Assembly (NCBI RefSeq): GCF_000016185.1
Contig: NC_011420.2
Span: 1,570,501-1,634,500 of the forward strand
Direction of reading: 5' to 3'
Length of the DNA stretch: 64,000 nt
Origin: Rhodospirillum centenum SW
GTDB taxonomy: Bacteria > Pseudomonadota > Alphaproteobacteria > Azospirillales > Azospirillaceae
Both the position numbers and the translations under genes were made by a program. This document shows positions 17,804 to 29,769 of this stretch, one piece after another. Below the pieces are notes generated by a model that was not told the origin of the DNA, made no database searches, and saw nothing but the letters and a program-made list of their open reading frames with translations. Every line of letters begins with the position of its first letter. The stretch's first letter is position 1.

Positions 17804-19327
17804 CTACCCCGCCAGTTTCGGCCCCGGCTGCACCGCGATCTCGCCCCGCCGGTTCAGGGACTTCGCCAGGGCATCGACGCGCCGCTGCACGGCCTCGCCG
17901 GTCAGCATCGCCGCATCCTCCGGCAGGACCAGGGTCAGCGTCTCCTCGCCCAGCCGAAGCGCGGTCCGTTGCAGCAGCGTGGCGGCCCCGCCGGTCAGGG
18001 TGTGGGCCAACCGCAGCGCCAGCCCCAGGATCAGGGCGCGGGCCTGGATGCCGGGGCCGGTCATGGTCCTCGCCGTCTCCACCTCCCGCGCCTCCAGCGT
18101 GCCGGCATAGCGGACGAAGGAGGTCAGGGCGAGGAAGCAGCGCTCGGTATGGTCGATGCCCGCGACGGGCATGCGCAGGATGCGCAGGAAGGCGTGCTCC
18201 GCCCGGTAGTCCGGGTGTTCCGCCCAGCCCAGATCCGACAGCAGGCAGGCCGCATGCCGGAGGCGTGCCGCCGCTTCGTCCTCTCCGGCGAACAGCGGAG
18301 CCGTCCAGCCGGTCAGGATTTCCGCCTCACCGAAGCGGCCCAGCCGCTCCGCCACCTCCCGGCAGGAGACCAGCAGCGGGTCCAGGCGCCGCTGCTCCGG
18401 CGGCAGCAGGTCGAACAGGTGCCCCTCGCGCAGCCCGTAGGCGGAGAAGACGACGCGGGCCGGCTGTACCGTCTTCAGCACCCGCTCCAGCACAAGTGCC
18501 GCCATCGGCAGGGTGTCCAGGCGGCGACGGGAGACACCGGGCAGCTTCTCCAGCGCCGAACGGTTCTGCCGGGCGATGCCGGCCGCGAAGTCGGCCATGT
18601 CCGGGGCGGCCACGGCATAATGATGGATGATGTGGAGCGGGTATTTCACCTGCTCCATGTGCATCTTGGCGATGGCGCGCCAGCTTCCCCCCACCGGGTA
18701 GAAGCTGCGGCCCTTGGCGGTGCCGATCCAGTCCAGCTTCCCGAGGTGCTGGTCCACCAGTTTCGTGACCGTGGCGGGCTTGCCGTCCGTCGCCTCCATC
18801 AGGCGCAGCGGCCCCAGCGGCAGCGTCACCTGCGGGCCGATATCGCCCTTGTCCAGCCCGACCAGTTCCAGGCTGCCGCCGCCCAGGTCCCCGGCCAGAC
18901 CGTCCGCCCCGGGCGTGCCCGACAGCACCCCCATGGCGGCCAGCCGCGCCTCCTCCTCCCCCGGCAGGACGGTCAGGCGCAGGCCGGTCCGTTTCTGCAC
19001 CTCGGCGACGAAGTCGGGACCGTCCGTCGCGTCGCGCACGGCGGCGGTCGCCAGCGCATCCACCCGGCCAACGGACATGCCCTCGATCAGCCGCCGGAAA
19101 CGGCAGAGATTGTCGAGGGCGAGCGGTACGCCCTCGGGGTTCAGCCGGCCGCTCTTCTCGACCGACTTGCCCAGACCGCAGAGGACCTTCTCGTTGAAGA
19201 GCGCGGTCGGGGACCGGGACAGCCCGTCATAGACCACGACACGGATGGAGTTCGACCCGATGTCGATGACGCCGATCCGTTCCGTCGGGGAGGACTGGCC
19301 GGGCTGCCGGTTGAACTGGAGTGCCAT
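17804..19327 (-). CDS. ppx: Exopolyphosphatase (Ppx/GppA family)
   Basis: Releases phosphate from the ends of polyphosphate, or hydrolyses pppGpp. The 507-aa protein has the sugar-kinase/Hsp70-fold motifs IGVIDIGSNSIRVVVYDG (about 17-35) and GDLGGGSLELVGLD (about 145), and a C-terminal HD-like helical extension (AEHPDYRAEHAFLRILRMPV onward), as in the longer proteobacterial Ppx. It lies 16 nt (or a little more) downstream of ppk on the same strand, so synthesis and degradation of polyphosphate are co-transcribed. Confidence 0.94.
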   Translation of the reverse strand: MALQFNRQPGQSSPTERIGVIDIGSNSIRVVVYDGLSRSPTALFNEKVLCGLGKSVEKSGRLNPEGVPLALDNLCRFRRLIEGMSVGRVDALATAAVRDATDGPDFVAEVQKRTGLRLTVLPGEEEARLAAMGVLSGTPGADGLAGDLGGGSLELVGLDKGDIGPQVTLPLGPLRLMEATDGKPATVTKLVDQHLGKLDWIGTAKGRSFYPVGGSWRAIAKMHMEQVKYPLHIIHHYAVAAPDMADFAAGIARQNRSALEKLPGVSRRRLDTLPMAALVLERVLKTVQPARVVFSAYGLREGHLFDLLPPEQRRLDPLLVSCREVAERLGRFGEAEILTGWTAPLFAGEDEAAARLRHAACLLSDLGWAEHPDYRAEHAFLRILRMPVAGIDHTERCFLALTSFVRYAGTLEAREVETARTMTGPGIQARALILGLALRLAHTLTGGAATLLQRTALRLGEETLTLVLPEDAAMLTGEAVQRRVDALAKSLNRRGEIAVQPGPKLAG

Positions 19328-19343
19328 GCGCGGGGGCGACCCT

Positions 19344-21509
19344 TTACGGGAGGGACTTCTTCAGCTCCAGCTTCGGTGGCAGCCGCGCTTCCGTCAGCGC
19401 ACTGCCCCGGCCGGACAGGCTGGGGTTGGTCATGAAGTAGGTGTGCGCGCTGAAGGCGCCCGGCGTGGCGTCGTTGCGCTGATAGGTGCCGTCGGGCCAG
19501 AGCCGCCAGCTCTGCGCCTCGTCCTTCAGGTTCGCCACCATGATCTGGTCCAGCACCTGCTGATGGACCGTGGGATTCTCGATCGGCACCAGAACCTCGA
19601 TGCGGCGGTCGAGGTTCCGCGGCATCCAGTCGGCGGAAGAGATGAAGACCTTGGCATCGGGATGCGGCAGGCCGTGGCCGTTGCCGAAGGCGACGATGCG
19701 GGCATGCTCCAGGAAGCGTCCGATGATCGACTTCACCCGGATGTTCTCGGACAGGCCCTTGATCCCCGGCCGCAGGCAGCAGATGCCGCGGATGATCATG
19801 TCCACCTGCACCCCGTTCCGGGATGCCTCGTAGAGCTTGTCGATCACCTGCCCGTCCACCAGGGAGTTCAGCTTGACCCAGATGTGGGCCGGCCGGCCGG
19901 CATGGGCGTGGGCGATCTCCGCGTCGATGAGCTGGACCAACCGCTGCCGCAGGGTCAGCGGCGCCACGGCCAGCTTCTCCAGCACCCGGGGCGTCGCGTA
20001 GCCGGTCATGTAGTTGAACATGTTGGCGGCGTCGTGGCCCAGCGCCGGATCGCAGGTGAAGAAGGACAGGTCCGTGTAGACCTTCGCCGTGATCGGGTGG
20101 TAGTTGCCGGTCCCGAAATGCACGTAGGTGCGCAGGCCGCGGGTCTCCCGGCGCACGACCAGGGAGACCTTGGCGTGCGTCTTCAGGTCCACGAAGCCGT
20201 AGACGACCTGCACGCCCGCCCGCTCCATGTCGCGGGCCCAGCGGATGTTCGCCTCCTCGTCGAAGCGGGCCTTCAGCTCCACCATGGCGGTGACGCTCTT
20301 GCCGGCTTCCGCCGCCTCGATCAGGGCGGCGACGATGGGCGAGTTCTTGGAGGTGCGATAGAGCGTCTGCTTGATCGCCAGCACGTTGGGGTCCTGGGCC
20401 GCCTGACGCAGGAACTGCACCACCACGTCGAAGCTCTCGAACGGGTGGTGGACGATGATGTCCTTGTGCCGGATGGCGGCGAAGCAGTCGCCCCCGAAGT
20501 CGCGGATCCGCTCGGGGAAGCGGGCATTGTAGGGCGGGAACAGCAGGTCGGGCCGCTCGTCCACGATGAGCTGCTTCGTGTCCGTCAGCCCCAGCAGACC
20601 GTCCAGCAGGAACACGTCGTCGTTGGAGACATGAAGCTGGCCGCGCAGGAACTCCAGCAGCTCCTTGCCCATGCCGGAATTGACGGCCAGCCGGATGACG
20701 ACGCCGCGCTTGCGCCGCTTCAGCGCGCTCTCGAAGGTGCGGACCAGATCCTCCGACTCTTCCTCGATCTCGATGTCGCTGTCCCGCAGGATGCGGAAGA
20801 CCCCGTGCCCCTTCAGCACGAAGGGCGGGAACAGGCGCGAGATGAAGGTGAGGATGATCTGCTCCAGCAGGACGAAGCGCAGCTCCGACCCTGGCAGGCG
20901 GATGAACCGTTCGAGCTGCTGGGGCATCATCACCAGCGCGTCGAGATTCTGGTTCTTGATCGGATCGAAGAGCTGGAGCGCCAGCGAGAAGCCGGTGTTC
21001 GGCACGAACGGGAACGGGTGCGCCGGGTCCACCGCGATGGGGGTGAGCACCGGAAAGATGTCGTCGTGGAACTTGTTCTCCAGCCAGTCATGCTCGGCCG
21101 GGGTCAGGTCCTCGGGATCGACGACGTTGATCCCGGACCCGCGCAGCTCCCGCCGCAGCAGCAGCCAGCAGGCCTGCTGGTCGCGCATCAGGTCGTTGAC
21201 CCGCGCGTTGATCGCCGCAAGCTGCTGCGCCGGCGTCAGGTTGTCGTCCGACGGCGTGGCGACGCCCGCCGCCACCTGCGCCTTCAGGCCGGCGACGCGG
21301 ACCATGTAGAACTCGTCCAGGTTGCTGGCCGAGATGGACAGGAAGCGCAGCCGCTCCAGCAGCGGGTGATTCGGATTGTACGCCTCTTCCAGGACCCGCT
21401 GATTGAAGGCCAGCCAGGAAAGCTCCCGGTTGATGAACCGCTCCGGCGAGGACAGGTCCGGCGCGGACAGCTCCGTCCGGTCGCCTTCGGGTTCGGCCAG
21501 AATGGTCAT
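19344..21509 (-). CDS. ppk: Polyphosphate kinase 1
   Basis: Reversibly transfers the ATP gamma-phosphate to polyphosphate. The open frame reaches 21707, which would add 66 residues of low-complexity sequence and overlap the divergent phosphatase start. The ATG at 21509 ([14 protein letters not shown]) is preferred: CGGAG lies 7 nt upstream and the 721-aa product has the usual length. Conserved segments include [20 protein letters not shown] (N domain), [15 protein letters not shown], the [14 protein letters not shown] region, and [22 protein letters not shown] with the phosphorylated active-site His. First gene of a ppk-ppx operon. Confidence 0.93.
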   Translation of the reverse strand: MTILAEPEGDRTELSAPDLSSPERFINRELSWLAFNQRVLEEAYNPNHPLLERLRFLSISASNLDEFYMVRVAGLKAQVAAGVATPSDDNLTPAQQLAAINARVNDLMRDQQACWLLLRRELRGSGINVVDPEDLTPAEHDWLENKFHDDIFPVLTPIAVDPAHPFPFVPNTGFSLALQLFDPIKNQNLDALVMMPQQLERFIRLPGSELRFVLLEQIILTFISRLFPPFVLKGHGVFRILRDSDIEIEEESEDLVRTFESALKRRKRGVVIRLAVNSGMGKELLEFLRGQLHVSNDDVFLLDGLLGLTDTKQLIVDERPDLLFPPYNARFPERIRDFGGDCFAAIRHKDIIVHHPFESFDVVVQFLRQAAQDPNVLAIKQTLYRTSKNSPIVAALIEAAEAGKSVTAMVELKARFDEEANIRWARDMERAGVQVVYGFVDLKTHAKVSLVVRRETRGLRTYVHFGTGNYHPITAKVYTDLSFFTCDPALGHDAANMFNYMTGYATPRVLEKLAVAPLTLRQRLVQLIDAEIAHAHAGRPAHIWVKLNSLVDGQVIDKLYEASRNGVQVDMIIRGICCLRPGIKGLSENIRVKSIIGRFLEHARIVAFGNGHGLPHPDAKVFISSADWMPRNLDRRIEVLVPIENPTVHQQVLDQIMVANLKDEAQSWRLWPDGTYQRNDATPGAFSAHTYFMTNPSLSGRGSALTEARLPPKLELKKSLP

Positions 21510-21705
21510 GGTGGTCTCCGGGACAGGGTGCGTCATGGGCGCTTCGGAAGAGGCCTTGGGACTGTAGGCCGGTTCCGTTACGGTTTTCGGGCGCATCTCC
21601 TGGAGCGCCGTCCCGGTCTCCGGTCCGTGCAGGTCGTCCCGCACGGCCGGGTCCTCCGACGGCCGCCGCCGTGGAACCCGTCCCGTCGAAGTCCGCCTGG
21701 TCGCC

Positions 21706-22242
21706 ATGAAAAGCCTCTATCTGCTCCGCCACGCCAAATCGGCCTGGGACGATGCAACCCTTGAGGACCACGACCGTCCTCTCGCCCCCCGCGGTCGCCG
21801 TGCCTGCGCGACCATGGCCAAATATCTGGGGGAACGCAAGGGCGGGCCGCCCCGGCTGGACCTCGTGCTCTGCTCCACCGCGCGGCGGGCGCGGGAGACG
21901 CTGGAGGGGGTGCTGCCGGCCTGGCCGGTGGCGCCGGAGACCGTCCACGAGGCGGGCCTCTACCTCTGCGGCACCGACGCCCTGCTGGACCGTCTGCGTG
22001 CCCTGCCGGAGACGGTGGGCGCGGTCATGCTGGTCGGGCACAACCCCGATTTCCAGGAACTGGCGCTGACCCTTGCCGGCACGGGCGATCCGGCGGCCCT
22101 GGCCGCAGTGCGGGAGAAGCTGCCCACCGGCGGCTTCATCGCTCTGGAACTGCCGGACGGTCCCTGGTCCGGCCTGTCGCCCCGCGGTGGCCGGCTGGTC
22201 GAGTTCACCCCGCCCCGCAGCCTCACCGGCCCCCTCGAATGA
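21706..22242 (+). CDS. SixA-like histidine phosphatase
   Basis: 178-aa member of the histidine phosphatase (RHG) superfamily. The catalytic motif [11 protein letters not shown] (RHA in place of RHG, as in SixA phosphohistidine phosphatases), the second Arg in [10 protein letters not shown], and [10 protein letters not shown] with the second catalytic His are all present. The start codon overlaps the first possible ATG of the divergent ppk frame in a shared CATG. Its neighbours are polyphosphate genes; dephosphorylation of a phosphohistidine protein is the family expectation, but the substrate is unknown. Confidence 0.85.
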   Translation: MKSLYLLRHAKSAWDDATLEDHDRPLAPRGRRACATMAKYLGERKGGPPRLDLVLCSTARRARETLEGVLPAWPVAPETVHEAGLYLCGTDALLDRLRALPETVGAVMLVGHNPDFQELALTLAGTGDPAALAAVREKLPTGGFIALELPDGPWSGLSPRGGRLVEFTPPRSLTGPLE

Positions 22243-22330
22243 TCCTGGCCGGGCGGCCCTGCCGATTTGGACTTAACGCGCTGCCGGCGCTAGGCTATCT
22301 GAGCGCGGGTTCCCCAGCGAAACGGATACC

Positions 22331-23929
22331 GTGACAGGCCAGCCGACGCCTTCCCAGCCCCGCCCCCAGCCGACACCGTCCGCGGCGTCGCCGGCACCGA
22401 CGCGCGAGATCGAGCTGAAGCTCTGCGCCCCTGCCGCGGACCTGCTGCGCCTGCCGGATCTGCCGGAGGTGACCGCGATCGCCACGGGGCCGGCGCGGCG
22501 CACGCGCCAGCGCACCACCTATTTCGACACTCCCGACCTCCAGCTCGCCCGCGGCGGCATCGCCCTGCGGGTCCGGCGGGTCGGCAGCAGCCGGGTGCAG
22601 GCCGTGAAGACCACGGGCAGCGCCCCCGGCGGACCGGGCAAGACCGGCGACGGCGGCGCCGTGGCGGTCCGGCGCGAATGGGAATGGCCGATCCCGACGG
22701 ACACGCCCGATCTGCGACTCCTTTCGGAGCTGGAGCTGGACGCCGCCCTGCCCGACGGGGCGCTGGACAACCTCGCCCCGGTCTTCGTCACCGATGTTCA
22801 GCGCACCGTCGTGCTGCTGCGTCCCGGCCCGCGGGTCGAGGTGGAGATGGCGATCGACATCGGGCAGGTCACCGCCTCGCCGGCCGGCGCCGCCCAGCGC
22901 CACCAGCCGATCAGCGAGGTCGAGCTGGAACTGAAGGCCGGACGGATGTCCGATCTGCTGACGCTGGCGGCGGTGCTGCACCGGCGCGTGCCGCTGCATC
23001 TCTCCACCCGCAGCAAGGCGGACGAGGGTTTCGGGCTGCTGACCGGCCGGCGGCCGCGGGCGAAGCCGGCCGGCCCCATCGGGCTCTCGCCGGCGACCAC
23101 GGTGGCGGAGGCGTTCCGTCATATCGGCCGCAACGCGCTGGGCCAGCTTCTGGACAACGCCCCCGCCTTCCAGGCCGATGGCGACCCCGAGGCGCTGCGG
23201 GAGATGGCGGCGGCGACACGGCGGCTGGAGTCGGCCTTCGTCCTGTTCAGGAACGTGGTCGTGCATCCGCGCGGGGACGGGCTGCGCCACGAGTTGCGGG
23301 GGCTGGCCGAGCCACTGGCGCTGGCGCGGGCCTGGGACCGGGTCGCGGCCAGCGTCTCCGGCCATGGTGGCGGGGCGGCGACCGGGGCGCTGGCCGCGGC
23401 CGTCGCCACGGCCCGCCGCACGGCACGGCTGCAGGCGCTGGAGACGCTGAACGGGCCGGCCTGGACCGGCTGGGCCCTGGGCTTCGCCGGCTGGCTGGAG
23501 GACGGCGCCTGGGCCGACGGGGAGGCCTTCGCCGGCACGATGCGGGAGATCGCCCCGACCCTGCTGGCGAAGCGGCTGGCGAAGCTGGAGAAGAGTGCGC
23601 GGAAGCTGCCCGACGGGCCGACGGCGAAGCTCTGGCGCCGGTTGCAGCGTCTGCGCTACGGCATCGACTTCTTCCGCTCCCTGTTCCCGGCCGACCGGGT
23701 GCGGCCCGTGCTGGCCGCCGTGGACTCGCTGCGCGGCCCGTGCAAGACGCTGATGGACGGGCACGAGGCGGAAACGCTGCTGGCGGACATGCGCGACCGG
23801 CTGCCCAGGGAGGCGCGGGCCGAACTGCGCTCCCTGCTGGAAGCGATCGCCGCGCACCGGGCGGAAGCGCGCGCCGCCCTGCCCGCCGCCTGGGCCGATC
23901 TGCACGCGACGCCGGTGTTCTGGGACTGA
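22331..23929 (+). CDS. CYTH and CHAD domain protein
   Basis: 532 aa with a GTG start. The N-terminal CYTH domain (about 20-220) carries the ExExK signature (REIELKL) and the tunnel residues that bind triphosphate substrates; the C-terminal CHAD domain (about 240-530) is a His/Arg-rich helical bundle (EAFRHIGRNALGQLL, LRYGIDFFRSLF, CKTLMDGHEAETLL) known to bind polyphosphate. CYTH-CHAD fusions are often inorganic triphosphatases such as E. coli YgiF. The position next to ppk and ppx supports a role in polyphosphate handling. Only a weak ribosome site is visible. Confidence 0.9.
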   Translation: MTGQPTPSQPRPQPTPSAASPAPTREIELKLCAPAADLLRLPDLPEVTAIATGPARRTRQRTTYFDTPDLQLARGGIALRVRRVGSSRVQAVKTTGSAPGGPGKTGDGGAVAVRREWEWPIPTDTPDLRLLSELELDAALPDGALDNLAPVFVTDVQRTVVLLRPGPRVEVEMAIDIGQVTASPAGAAQRHQPISEVELELKAGRMSDLLTLAAVLHRRVPLHLSTRSKADEGFGLLTGRRPRAKPAGPIGLSPATTVAEAFRHIGRNALGQLLDNAPAFQADGDPEALREMAAATRRLESAFVLFRNVVVHPRGDGLRHELRGLAEPLALARAWDRVAASVSGHGGGAATGALAAAVATARRTARLQALETLNGPAWTGWALGFAGWLEDGAWADGEAFAGTMREIAPTLLAKRLAKLEKSARKLPDGPTAKLWRRLQRLRYGIDFFRSLFPADRVRPVLAAVDSLRGPCKTLMDGHEAETLLADMRDRLPREARAELRSLLEAIAAHRAEARAALPAAWADLHATPVFWD

Positions 23930-23937
23930 CGCCCCGG

Positions 23938-24654
23938 TCAGGGCTGTCCGGCCGCCGGCTCCGCCTCCTCCGCGTCCTGCTCCAGTACGGCCTTGCAGAA
24001 CGGCACGGTGATCGGCTTCTTCGCCTCCAGCGCGGCCCGGTCCAGCGCCTCCACCACCCGGCGGGCATTGGCGAAGGAGCGCTCGGTCCGGGTCATCAGC
24101 CAGCGGATGACATCCTCGCCCACGCGGATCTGGCGGTCGGCGAACAGCTTCACCAGCACCGCCATCAGCAGCGCATCATCCGGCGCCGCCATGCCCACGG
24201 CGGGCGCAGCCAGCAGGCGGGAGCGCAGATCGGGCAGCCGCAGCACCCAGTTGACGGGTGCGTTGTCGGCCAGCAGCAGCAGCGAGCCGCCGATCTCCTT
24301 CGCCGCGTTGTAGAGGTGGAACAGGACCCGCTCCCGCGCCGGGTCGCCCGCCACCTCGTGGGCGCGGTCCAGCACGACGGTCCGCATGGGCCGCAGCAGG
24401 TCCGGAACCGAGTCGAGGTGCAGGTCGTCGGGCTCCACCAGCACGGCCCGGCTGCGGGCGCGCCAGATCTGGGCCAGATGGCTCTTGCCGCTGCCCGGCG
24501 GCCCGAACAGCACCAGGGCCGGCGCCGGCCAGTCGGGCCAGGCATCCAGCCAGGCCACCGCGTCCGCATTGCCGGGCGCGACCAGGAAGTCGGCCTCGCC
24601 CATGGCGGAGCGGTGCCCGAGATCGAGGGACAGCTGCTTGTTCTCGGCGACCAT
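23938..24654 (-). CDS. hdaA: HdaA/Hda regulator of replication initiation
   Basis: AAA+ protein related to DnaA that, with the sliding clamp, promotes hydrolysis of DnaA-ATP after initiation. The ATG at 24654 (MVAENKQLSLDLGHR) has GAGG 9 nt upstream and starts just before the clamp-binding motif QLSLDL; a TTG nine codons earlier overlapping the perM stop is the alternative. Walker A is FGPPGSGKSHLAQIW, but the Walker B region is weak (TVVLDRAHEV), as is normal for HdaA. 238 aa. Last gene of the DUF2066-pgsA-perM-hdaA run. Confidence 0.92.
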   Translation of the reverse strand: MVAENKQLSLDLGHRSAMGEADFLVAPGNADAVAWLDAWPDWPAPALVLFGPPGSGKSHLAQIWRARSRAVLVEPDDLHLDSVPDLLRPMRTVVLDRAHEVAGDPARERVLFHLYNAAKEIGGSLLLLADNAPVNWVLRLPDLRSRLLAAPAVGMAAPDDALLMAVLVKLFADRQIRVGEDVIRWLMTRTERSFANARRVVEALDRAALEAKKPITVPFCKAVLEQDAEEAEPAAGQP

Positions 24655-24677
24655 CAGGACCGGCCTCAACGACGTGC

Positions 24678-25841
24678 TCAAGGGGCCGGCGGCGCATCCG
24701 CCGGGGCGTGGCCGCCCGCCCCTTCCGCCGCCGGATGCGCCAGCACCGGCTCGGGCGGGAAGACGGGCGGGCCGGACGGCTCCGGATCAACCCCCATGTA
24801 GTAGGTACTGGAGAGATACTGCCTGAGGCCGAAGCGCACCAGCACTCCGATCACGGCCGCCACCGGCACGGCCAGCAGCACGCCCACGAAGCCGAACAGA
24901 CTGCCGCCCGCCAGCAGCGCGAACATGACCCAGACCGGGTGTAGCCCGACCCGCTCGCCCACCAGCTTCGGCGTCAGGAAATAGCCCTCGATGGTCTGGC
25001 CGACGACGAAGATGCCGGCCACGAGCGCGATCCGCCAGAGGTCGTCGTACTGGAAGACCGCGATACCGACGCTGAGACCGAAACCGACCAGCGAACCGAC
25101 ATAGGGGATGAAGGAGAGCAGCCCCGCGATCAGCCCGACGATGAGCCCGAAATTCAGCCCCGTGAGGGACAGGGCCGCGGCGTAGAGCAGCCCGAGCGCG
25201 ATGCAGACGGTCGCCTGACCCCGCACGAAGCCGGCCAGCGTCCGGTCCACCTCGCGCACTTGGCCGCGGATCGTCGGTGCATGCGGACGCGGCAGCCAGC
25301 CGTCCACCGTCCGGACCAGCCGGTCCCAGTCGCGCAGCAGATAGAAGGCCACGACCGGCGTGATCAGCAGCACCGAGAGCACGTCCACCAGGGCGACGCC
25401 CTGCACCAGCAGGCCGCGCAGCAGGGCCGCCGTCCAGCTCACCACCGTGCCGGCATACTCGCCCACCGCCTGCCGCAGCCGCTCCACATCCTCTGGCGAC
25501 AGGCGGGCGACGATCGCCTCCAGGTCCGGCAGGAACTCCTCCTTGACCCAGGCGATCCAGCCTGGCGCGCTCTCGGCGATCTGCACGATCTGCGCCTGCA
25601 TCAGGGGGAAGAGCAGCACCGCAGCCACCGTGGCGCCCAGCATGAAGGCCAGCAGCACCAGGGTCGCCGCCAGCCAGCGGGGCAGGCCCGTGCGTTCCAT
25701 CCGGTCGGCCAGAGGGTCGAGCAGATAGGCCACCGCCATGCCGGCCACGAAGGGCAGCAGCATCTCGTGCAGCAGCCAGATCAGCGTGATGAAGACGCCG
25801 AGCCCGACCATCCAGAAACGCAGCGGCCGCCTGTCGTTCAT
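24678..25841 (-). CDS. AI-2E family transporter / PerM-like permease
   Basis: 387-aa inner-membrane protein of the AI-2E exporter superfamily (PerM, TqsA); substrates of most members are unknown. The start at 25841 overlaps the stop of the upstream gene by 4 nt (ATGA). Two N-terminal transmembrane segments ([32 protein letters not shown]), a soluble coiled stretch with about 90 residues, then a cluster of helices with [14 protein letters not shown] and the [24 protein letters not shown] signature. The C-terminus is a Pro/Glu/Ala-rich tail. In this clade it is regularly linked to hdaA. Confidence 0.88.
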   Translation of the reverse strand: MNDRRPLRFWMVGLGVFITLIWLLHEMLLPFVAGMAVAYLLDPLADRMERTGLPRWLAATLVLLAFMLGATVAAVLLFPLMQAQIVQIAESAPGWIAWVKEEFLPDLEAIVARLSPEDVERLRQAVGEYAGTVVSWTAALLRGLLVQGVALVDVLSVLLITPVVAFYLLRDWDRLVRTVDGWLPRPHAPTIRGQVREVDRTLAGFVRGQATVCIALGLLYAAALSLTGLNFGLIVGLIAGLLSFIPYVGSLVGFGLSVGIAVFQYDDLWRIALVAGIFVVGQTIEGYFLTPKLVGERVGLHPVWVMFALLAGGSLFGFVGVLLAVPVAAVIGVLVRFGLRQYLSSTYYMGVDPEPSGPPVFPPEPVLAHPAAEGAGGHAPADAPPAP

Positions 25842-26407
25842 GTCGGACCCGCCTCCCGTTCCTCCTCCCGCGTGCGCAGGATCAGCAGACCGCGCAGGAA
25901 ATAGCCGAGCAGCGACCAGCCGGTGGTGATCGCCACCAGCCAGACCAGAGGCTCGATCCAGGATTCCGGCGCCAGGGCCGGGCCGTAGACAGCCAGCACC
26001 AGCGCCGCCAGCGCGATCTGGGCGAAGGTGTTGACCTTGCTGATCCACAGGGGCTGCATCGCCAGCCGCTCCTTCATCAGGGTCAGGACCGAGACCCCGC
26101 CCACGATGATGATATCCCGCAGGACGATCAGGACCACAAGCCAGAGCGGGACCAGCGCCTCGTACCCCAGCACCAGGAACACCGCGACCAGCATCGCCTT
26201 GTCGGCGATGGGGTCGAGGTAGCCGCCGAGCTTCGTGCGGGCGCGGAAGGTGCGGGCGATGAAGCCGTCCATGGCATCGGAGACGCCAGCGGCGACGAAC
26301 AGCCAGAACGCCTCGTGGAAACGCTCCTCCGCGATCAGCCAGACCAGGAGCGGCACCGCCAGGATGCGCGCGACGGTGATGATGTTCGGCAGGCTTACGA
26401 TGAACAT
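25838..26407 (-). CDS. CDP-alcohol phosphatidyltransferase family protein (PgsA-like)
   Basis: 189-aa membrane enzyme that joins a CDP-activated lipid to an alcohol. The diagnostic motif D-G-x2-A-R-x8-G-x3-D-x3-D is intact in [27 protein letters not shown] (about 44-70), and five to six hydrophobic helices surround it. PgsA (phosphatidylglycerophosphate synthase) or a cardiolipin synthase of this fold are both possible; sequence alone does not separate them. It overlaps perM by 4 nt and follows the DUF2066 gene after 9 nt. Confidence 0.85.
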   Translation of the reverse strand: MFIVSLPNIITVARILAVPLLVWLIAEERFHEAFWLFVAAGVSDAMDGFIARTFRARTKLGGYLDPIADKAMLVAVFLVLGYEALVPLWLVVLIVLRDIIIVGGVSVLTLMKERLAMQPLWISKVNTFAQIALAALVLAVYGPALAPESWIEPLVWLVAITTGWSLLGYFLRGLLILRTREEEREAGPT

Positions 26408-26416
26408 GCGGACCGA

Positions 26417-27856
26417 TCAGGGCGACGGGGCGACCGCTCCGGGAACGGTCGGCTGGGGGGAACGGGCCGGGTCCGCTGCAGGGGTCGCCGCGGCGAGCGG
26501 AGAGCCCCGCCAGACCAGCCGCCAGACAGGCGCAGGTGCGGCCCCTGCCGGCATCGCCGCCCCGGGTTCCGCCACCGGAGGCCCGCCGTAGGACGACGGA
26601 GCATCGAAGGGGCCGGTCGCCGGCTCCTCGGTCAGCAGCAGGTCCTGCTGCGCCAGGGCCGTGCGCAGCCGGGCCGTGTCGCCGAGACAGGTCAGTTCAA
26701 GCTCCGCCCGGTCGCGGGCCAGCGAGACGATGCGGACATGCGTGATCGTCGGCACCCCGCCCAGCCGACGCCGGGTCTCGGCCCAGTCCTGCAACCCGGA
26801 CAGCGGCACCGTCACGGCGAGCCGGTTCTCGTGCCCCGTCTCCACCAGATTGGCCTGGACCCAGGCCTGCTCCAGACGCTCCACGACCTGACGGACGGCC
26901 TCGGGCATCGCCTCGGCGATGCCGGGCGGCGGTGCGGCGGCGGGGGACTCCGCGGACGCGGAAGCGGCCGGCGCGTCGGGATGGTGGACCGGGGCCGGGG
27001 GCAGATCCAGGACGCTGATCTCAGGCGCGCCGTCGAAATGATGGAGGGTGACGATCACCCGCAGATCGTGCGCGCCGGCCGGTGGAGCGCCCGCCGTGGT
27101 GGATGCCGGCGGCAGGGCCGGAACCGGGGCCGGACGTGCCCCGGGATCGGCCGGCGGCAGCCCGGCCGGTGGCGGCATCTCCAGAATCCCCTTCAGCCCG
27201 GCCTGGACCACGGCGACGGAGCCGGCGCCGTAGCGGTCGGCGATCCGGCGCAGGGCCGTAACGTCGCCGGCCAGGGCCTCGCTCACCCCGATGTCGGTCA
27301 CGTCCTGAAGCTCGCCATAGGGAATGACGATGGGCAGCAGTCCGTCGGGCAGCGGCAGATCGGCCCAGGCGCGGCGCCATGCCGTCTCCTGCTGCCAGAG
27401 GATCGGATCGCCCAGCGTGTGGTCCACCGCCAGCACCAGCAGCGGCTTCGCCTGCACCTCGGCATAGGGGATGCCGGCACCGATCATCAGGGTGCGGACG
27501 GCGGAGGGGCGGAAGCGGACCGTGTAGGTCCCGACATAGCGCACGGCGGAGGTCCGCTCCTCCTGCACCTCGAAGGCTTCGACCAGCGCTTCGATCTCCG
27601 CCGGCCCGAGCGTCGGCAGCCGGTTCGCGTCCCGCGGCAGGGTCAGGCGCTCGTACAGCGTCCGGAACGCCTTGCGCTGCGCCTCCGGGATCGCCTCGTC
27701 GCGGGCGGCCGCGGCGTTGCCGGCGGTGATGTCCACGACCACGTCGCGCACCGTGAAGACATCGTGCGGCGCCTGCGCCCGGGCGGGGGTCCAGAGGCAC
27801 AGCAGCGCCAGGACGACGAGGGCGGGACGCAGGGCGGAAATGCAGCGGACCAGCAT
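26417..27856 (-). CDS. DUF2066 domain protein, exported
   Basis: 479 aa of unknown function. The ATG at 27856 gives [28 protein letters not shown], a Sec signal peptide with cleavage after ARA. The DUF2066 domain follows ([23 protein letters not shown], then [29 protein letters not shown]). A Pro/Ala-rich linker splits it from a second conserved part near 340-420, and the tail is again Pro/Ala-rich. It heads the pgsA-perM-hdaA group and is divergent from purM; this pairing with purM is frequent in the class. No catalytic residues can be named. Confidence 0.8.
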   Translation of the reverse strand: MLVRCISALRPALVVLALLCLWTPARAQAPHDVFTVRDVVVDITAGNAAAARDEAIPEAQRKAFRTLYERLTLPRDANRLPTLGPAEIEALVEAFEVQEERTSAVRYVGTYTVRFRPSAVRTLMIGAGIPYAEVQAKPLLVLAVDHTLGDPILWQQETAWRRAWADLPLPDGLLPIVIPYGELQDVTDIGVSEALAGDVTALRRIADRYGAGSVAVVQAGLKGILEMPPPAGLPPADPGARPAPVPALPPASTTAGAPPAGAHDLRVIVTLHHFDGAPEISVLDLPPAPVHHPDAPAASASAESPAAAPPPGIAEAMPEAVRQVVERLEQAWVQANLVETGHENRLAVTVPLSGLQDWAETRRRLGGVPTITHVRIVSLARDRAELELTCLGDTARLRTALAQQDLLLTEEPATGPFDAPSSYGGPPVAEPGAAMPAGAAPAPVWRLVWRGSPLAAATPAADPARSPQPTVPGAVAPSP

Positions 27857-27982
27857 TGCAATGGGTTCCGATCTTGCTATGTTCGGCGCCGGTTGAAACG
27901 CCCGGACGGCCGCATCGGCGCCGCAGGCTACCCCAGACCCCGAGTTGAGCGCCACACCGTCCGGCGCCAAAGCGAGGACGCC

Positions 27983-29031
<1,049 letters not shown>

Positions 29032-29044
<13 letters not shown>

Positions 29045-29682
29045 AGCTTGGCGTGCTGATCTCGGGCCGCGGCAGCAATCTCCAGGCCCTGATCGACGCC
29101 TGCGCCGAGCCGGGTTTCCCGGCGTCGGTCGCGCTGGTGCTCTCGAACAGGGCGGACGCCGCCGGCCTGGAGCGCGCCGATGCGGCCGGCATCGCCACCG
29201 CCGTCGTCAGCCACCGCGACCATGCCGGCAAGCAGGCCTTCGAGGAGGCCATGAGCACGGCGCTGGAGGCGGCGGGAGTCGACCTCGTCTGCCTTGCCGG
29301 CTTCATGCGCCTGCTGTCGCCCTGGTTCGTGGAGCGCTGGCGCGACCGACTGATCAACATCCACCCGTCGCTGCTGCCTGCCTTCCCCGGGCTGGACACG
29401 CACCGCCGCGCCCTGGAAGCGGGTGTCCGCTTCCACGGCTGCACCGTGCATCTGGTCCGCCAGGACATGGATGCCGGCCCCATCCTCGTACAGGCGGCCG
29501 TCCCCGTGCGCCCCGACGACACGGAGGAGAGCCTCGCCGCCCGCGTGCTGGAGCAGGAGCACCGCTGCTATCCGCTGGCGGTACGGCTGCTGGCGGAAAG
29601 GCGCGCCCGCATCGTGGGCGAGCGGGTGCTGCTGGATGCGGACGCGACCGCACCGGAACCGCTGCTGAACCCGGCCCCCTGA
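29032..29682 (+). CDS. purN: Phosphoribosylglycinamide formyltransferase
   Basis: Transfers formyl from 10-formyl-THF to GAR. 216 aa. [17 protein letters not shown] forms the phosphate-binding loop; the catalytic triad is visible as Asn and His in [14 protein letters not shown] and Asp in [13 protein letters not shown]. It starts within the last codons of purM, so the two are translationally coupled, the common purMN arrangement. Confidence 0.96.
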
Positions 29683-29769
29683 GGCGCCCCCCCTGATGAC
29701 CCCTGCCCCGGCCTCCACCGAAAGGAAGGGGCGGGGCGGCCTTGCCAACGGGTACGACAGCCCGTAAAT

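Noticed and set aside
26315-27980. The upstream part of the long frame that ends in purM
   Set aside because: It is antisense to the DUF2066 and pgsA genes and resembles no PurM N-terminus; the conserved protein begins at 27983.
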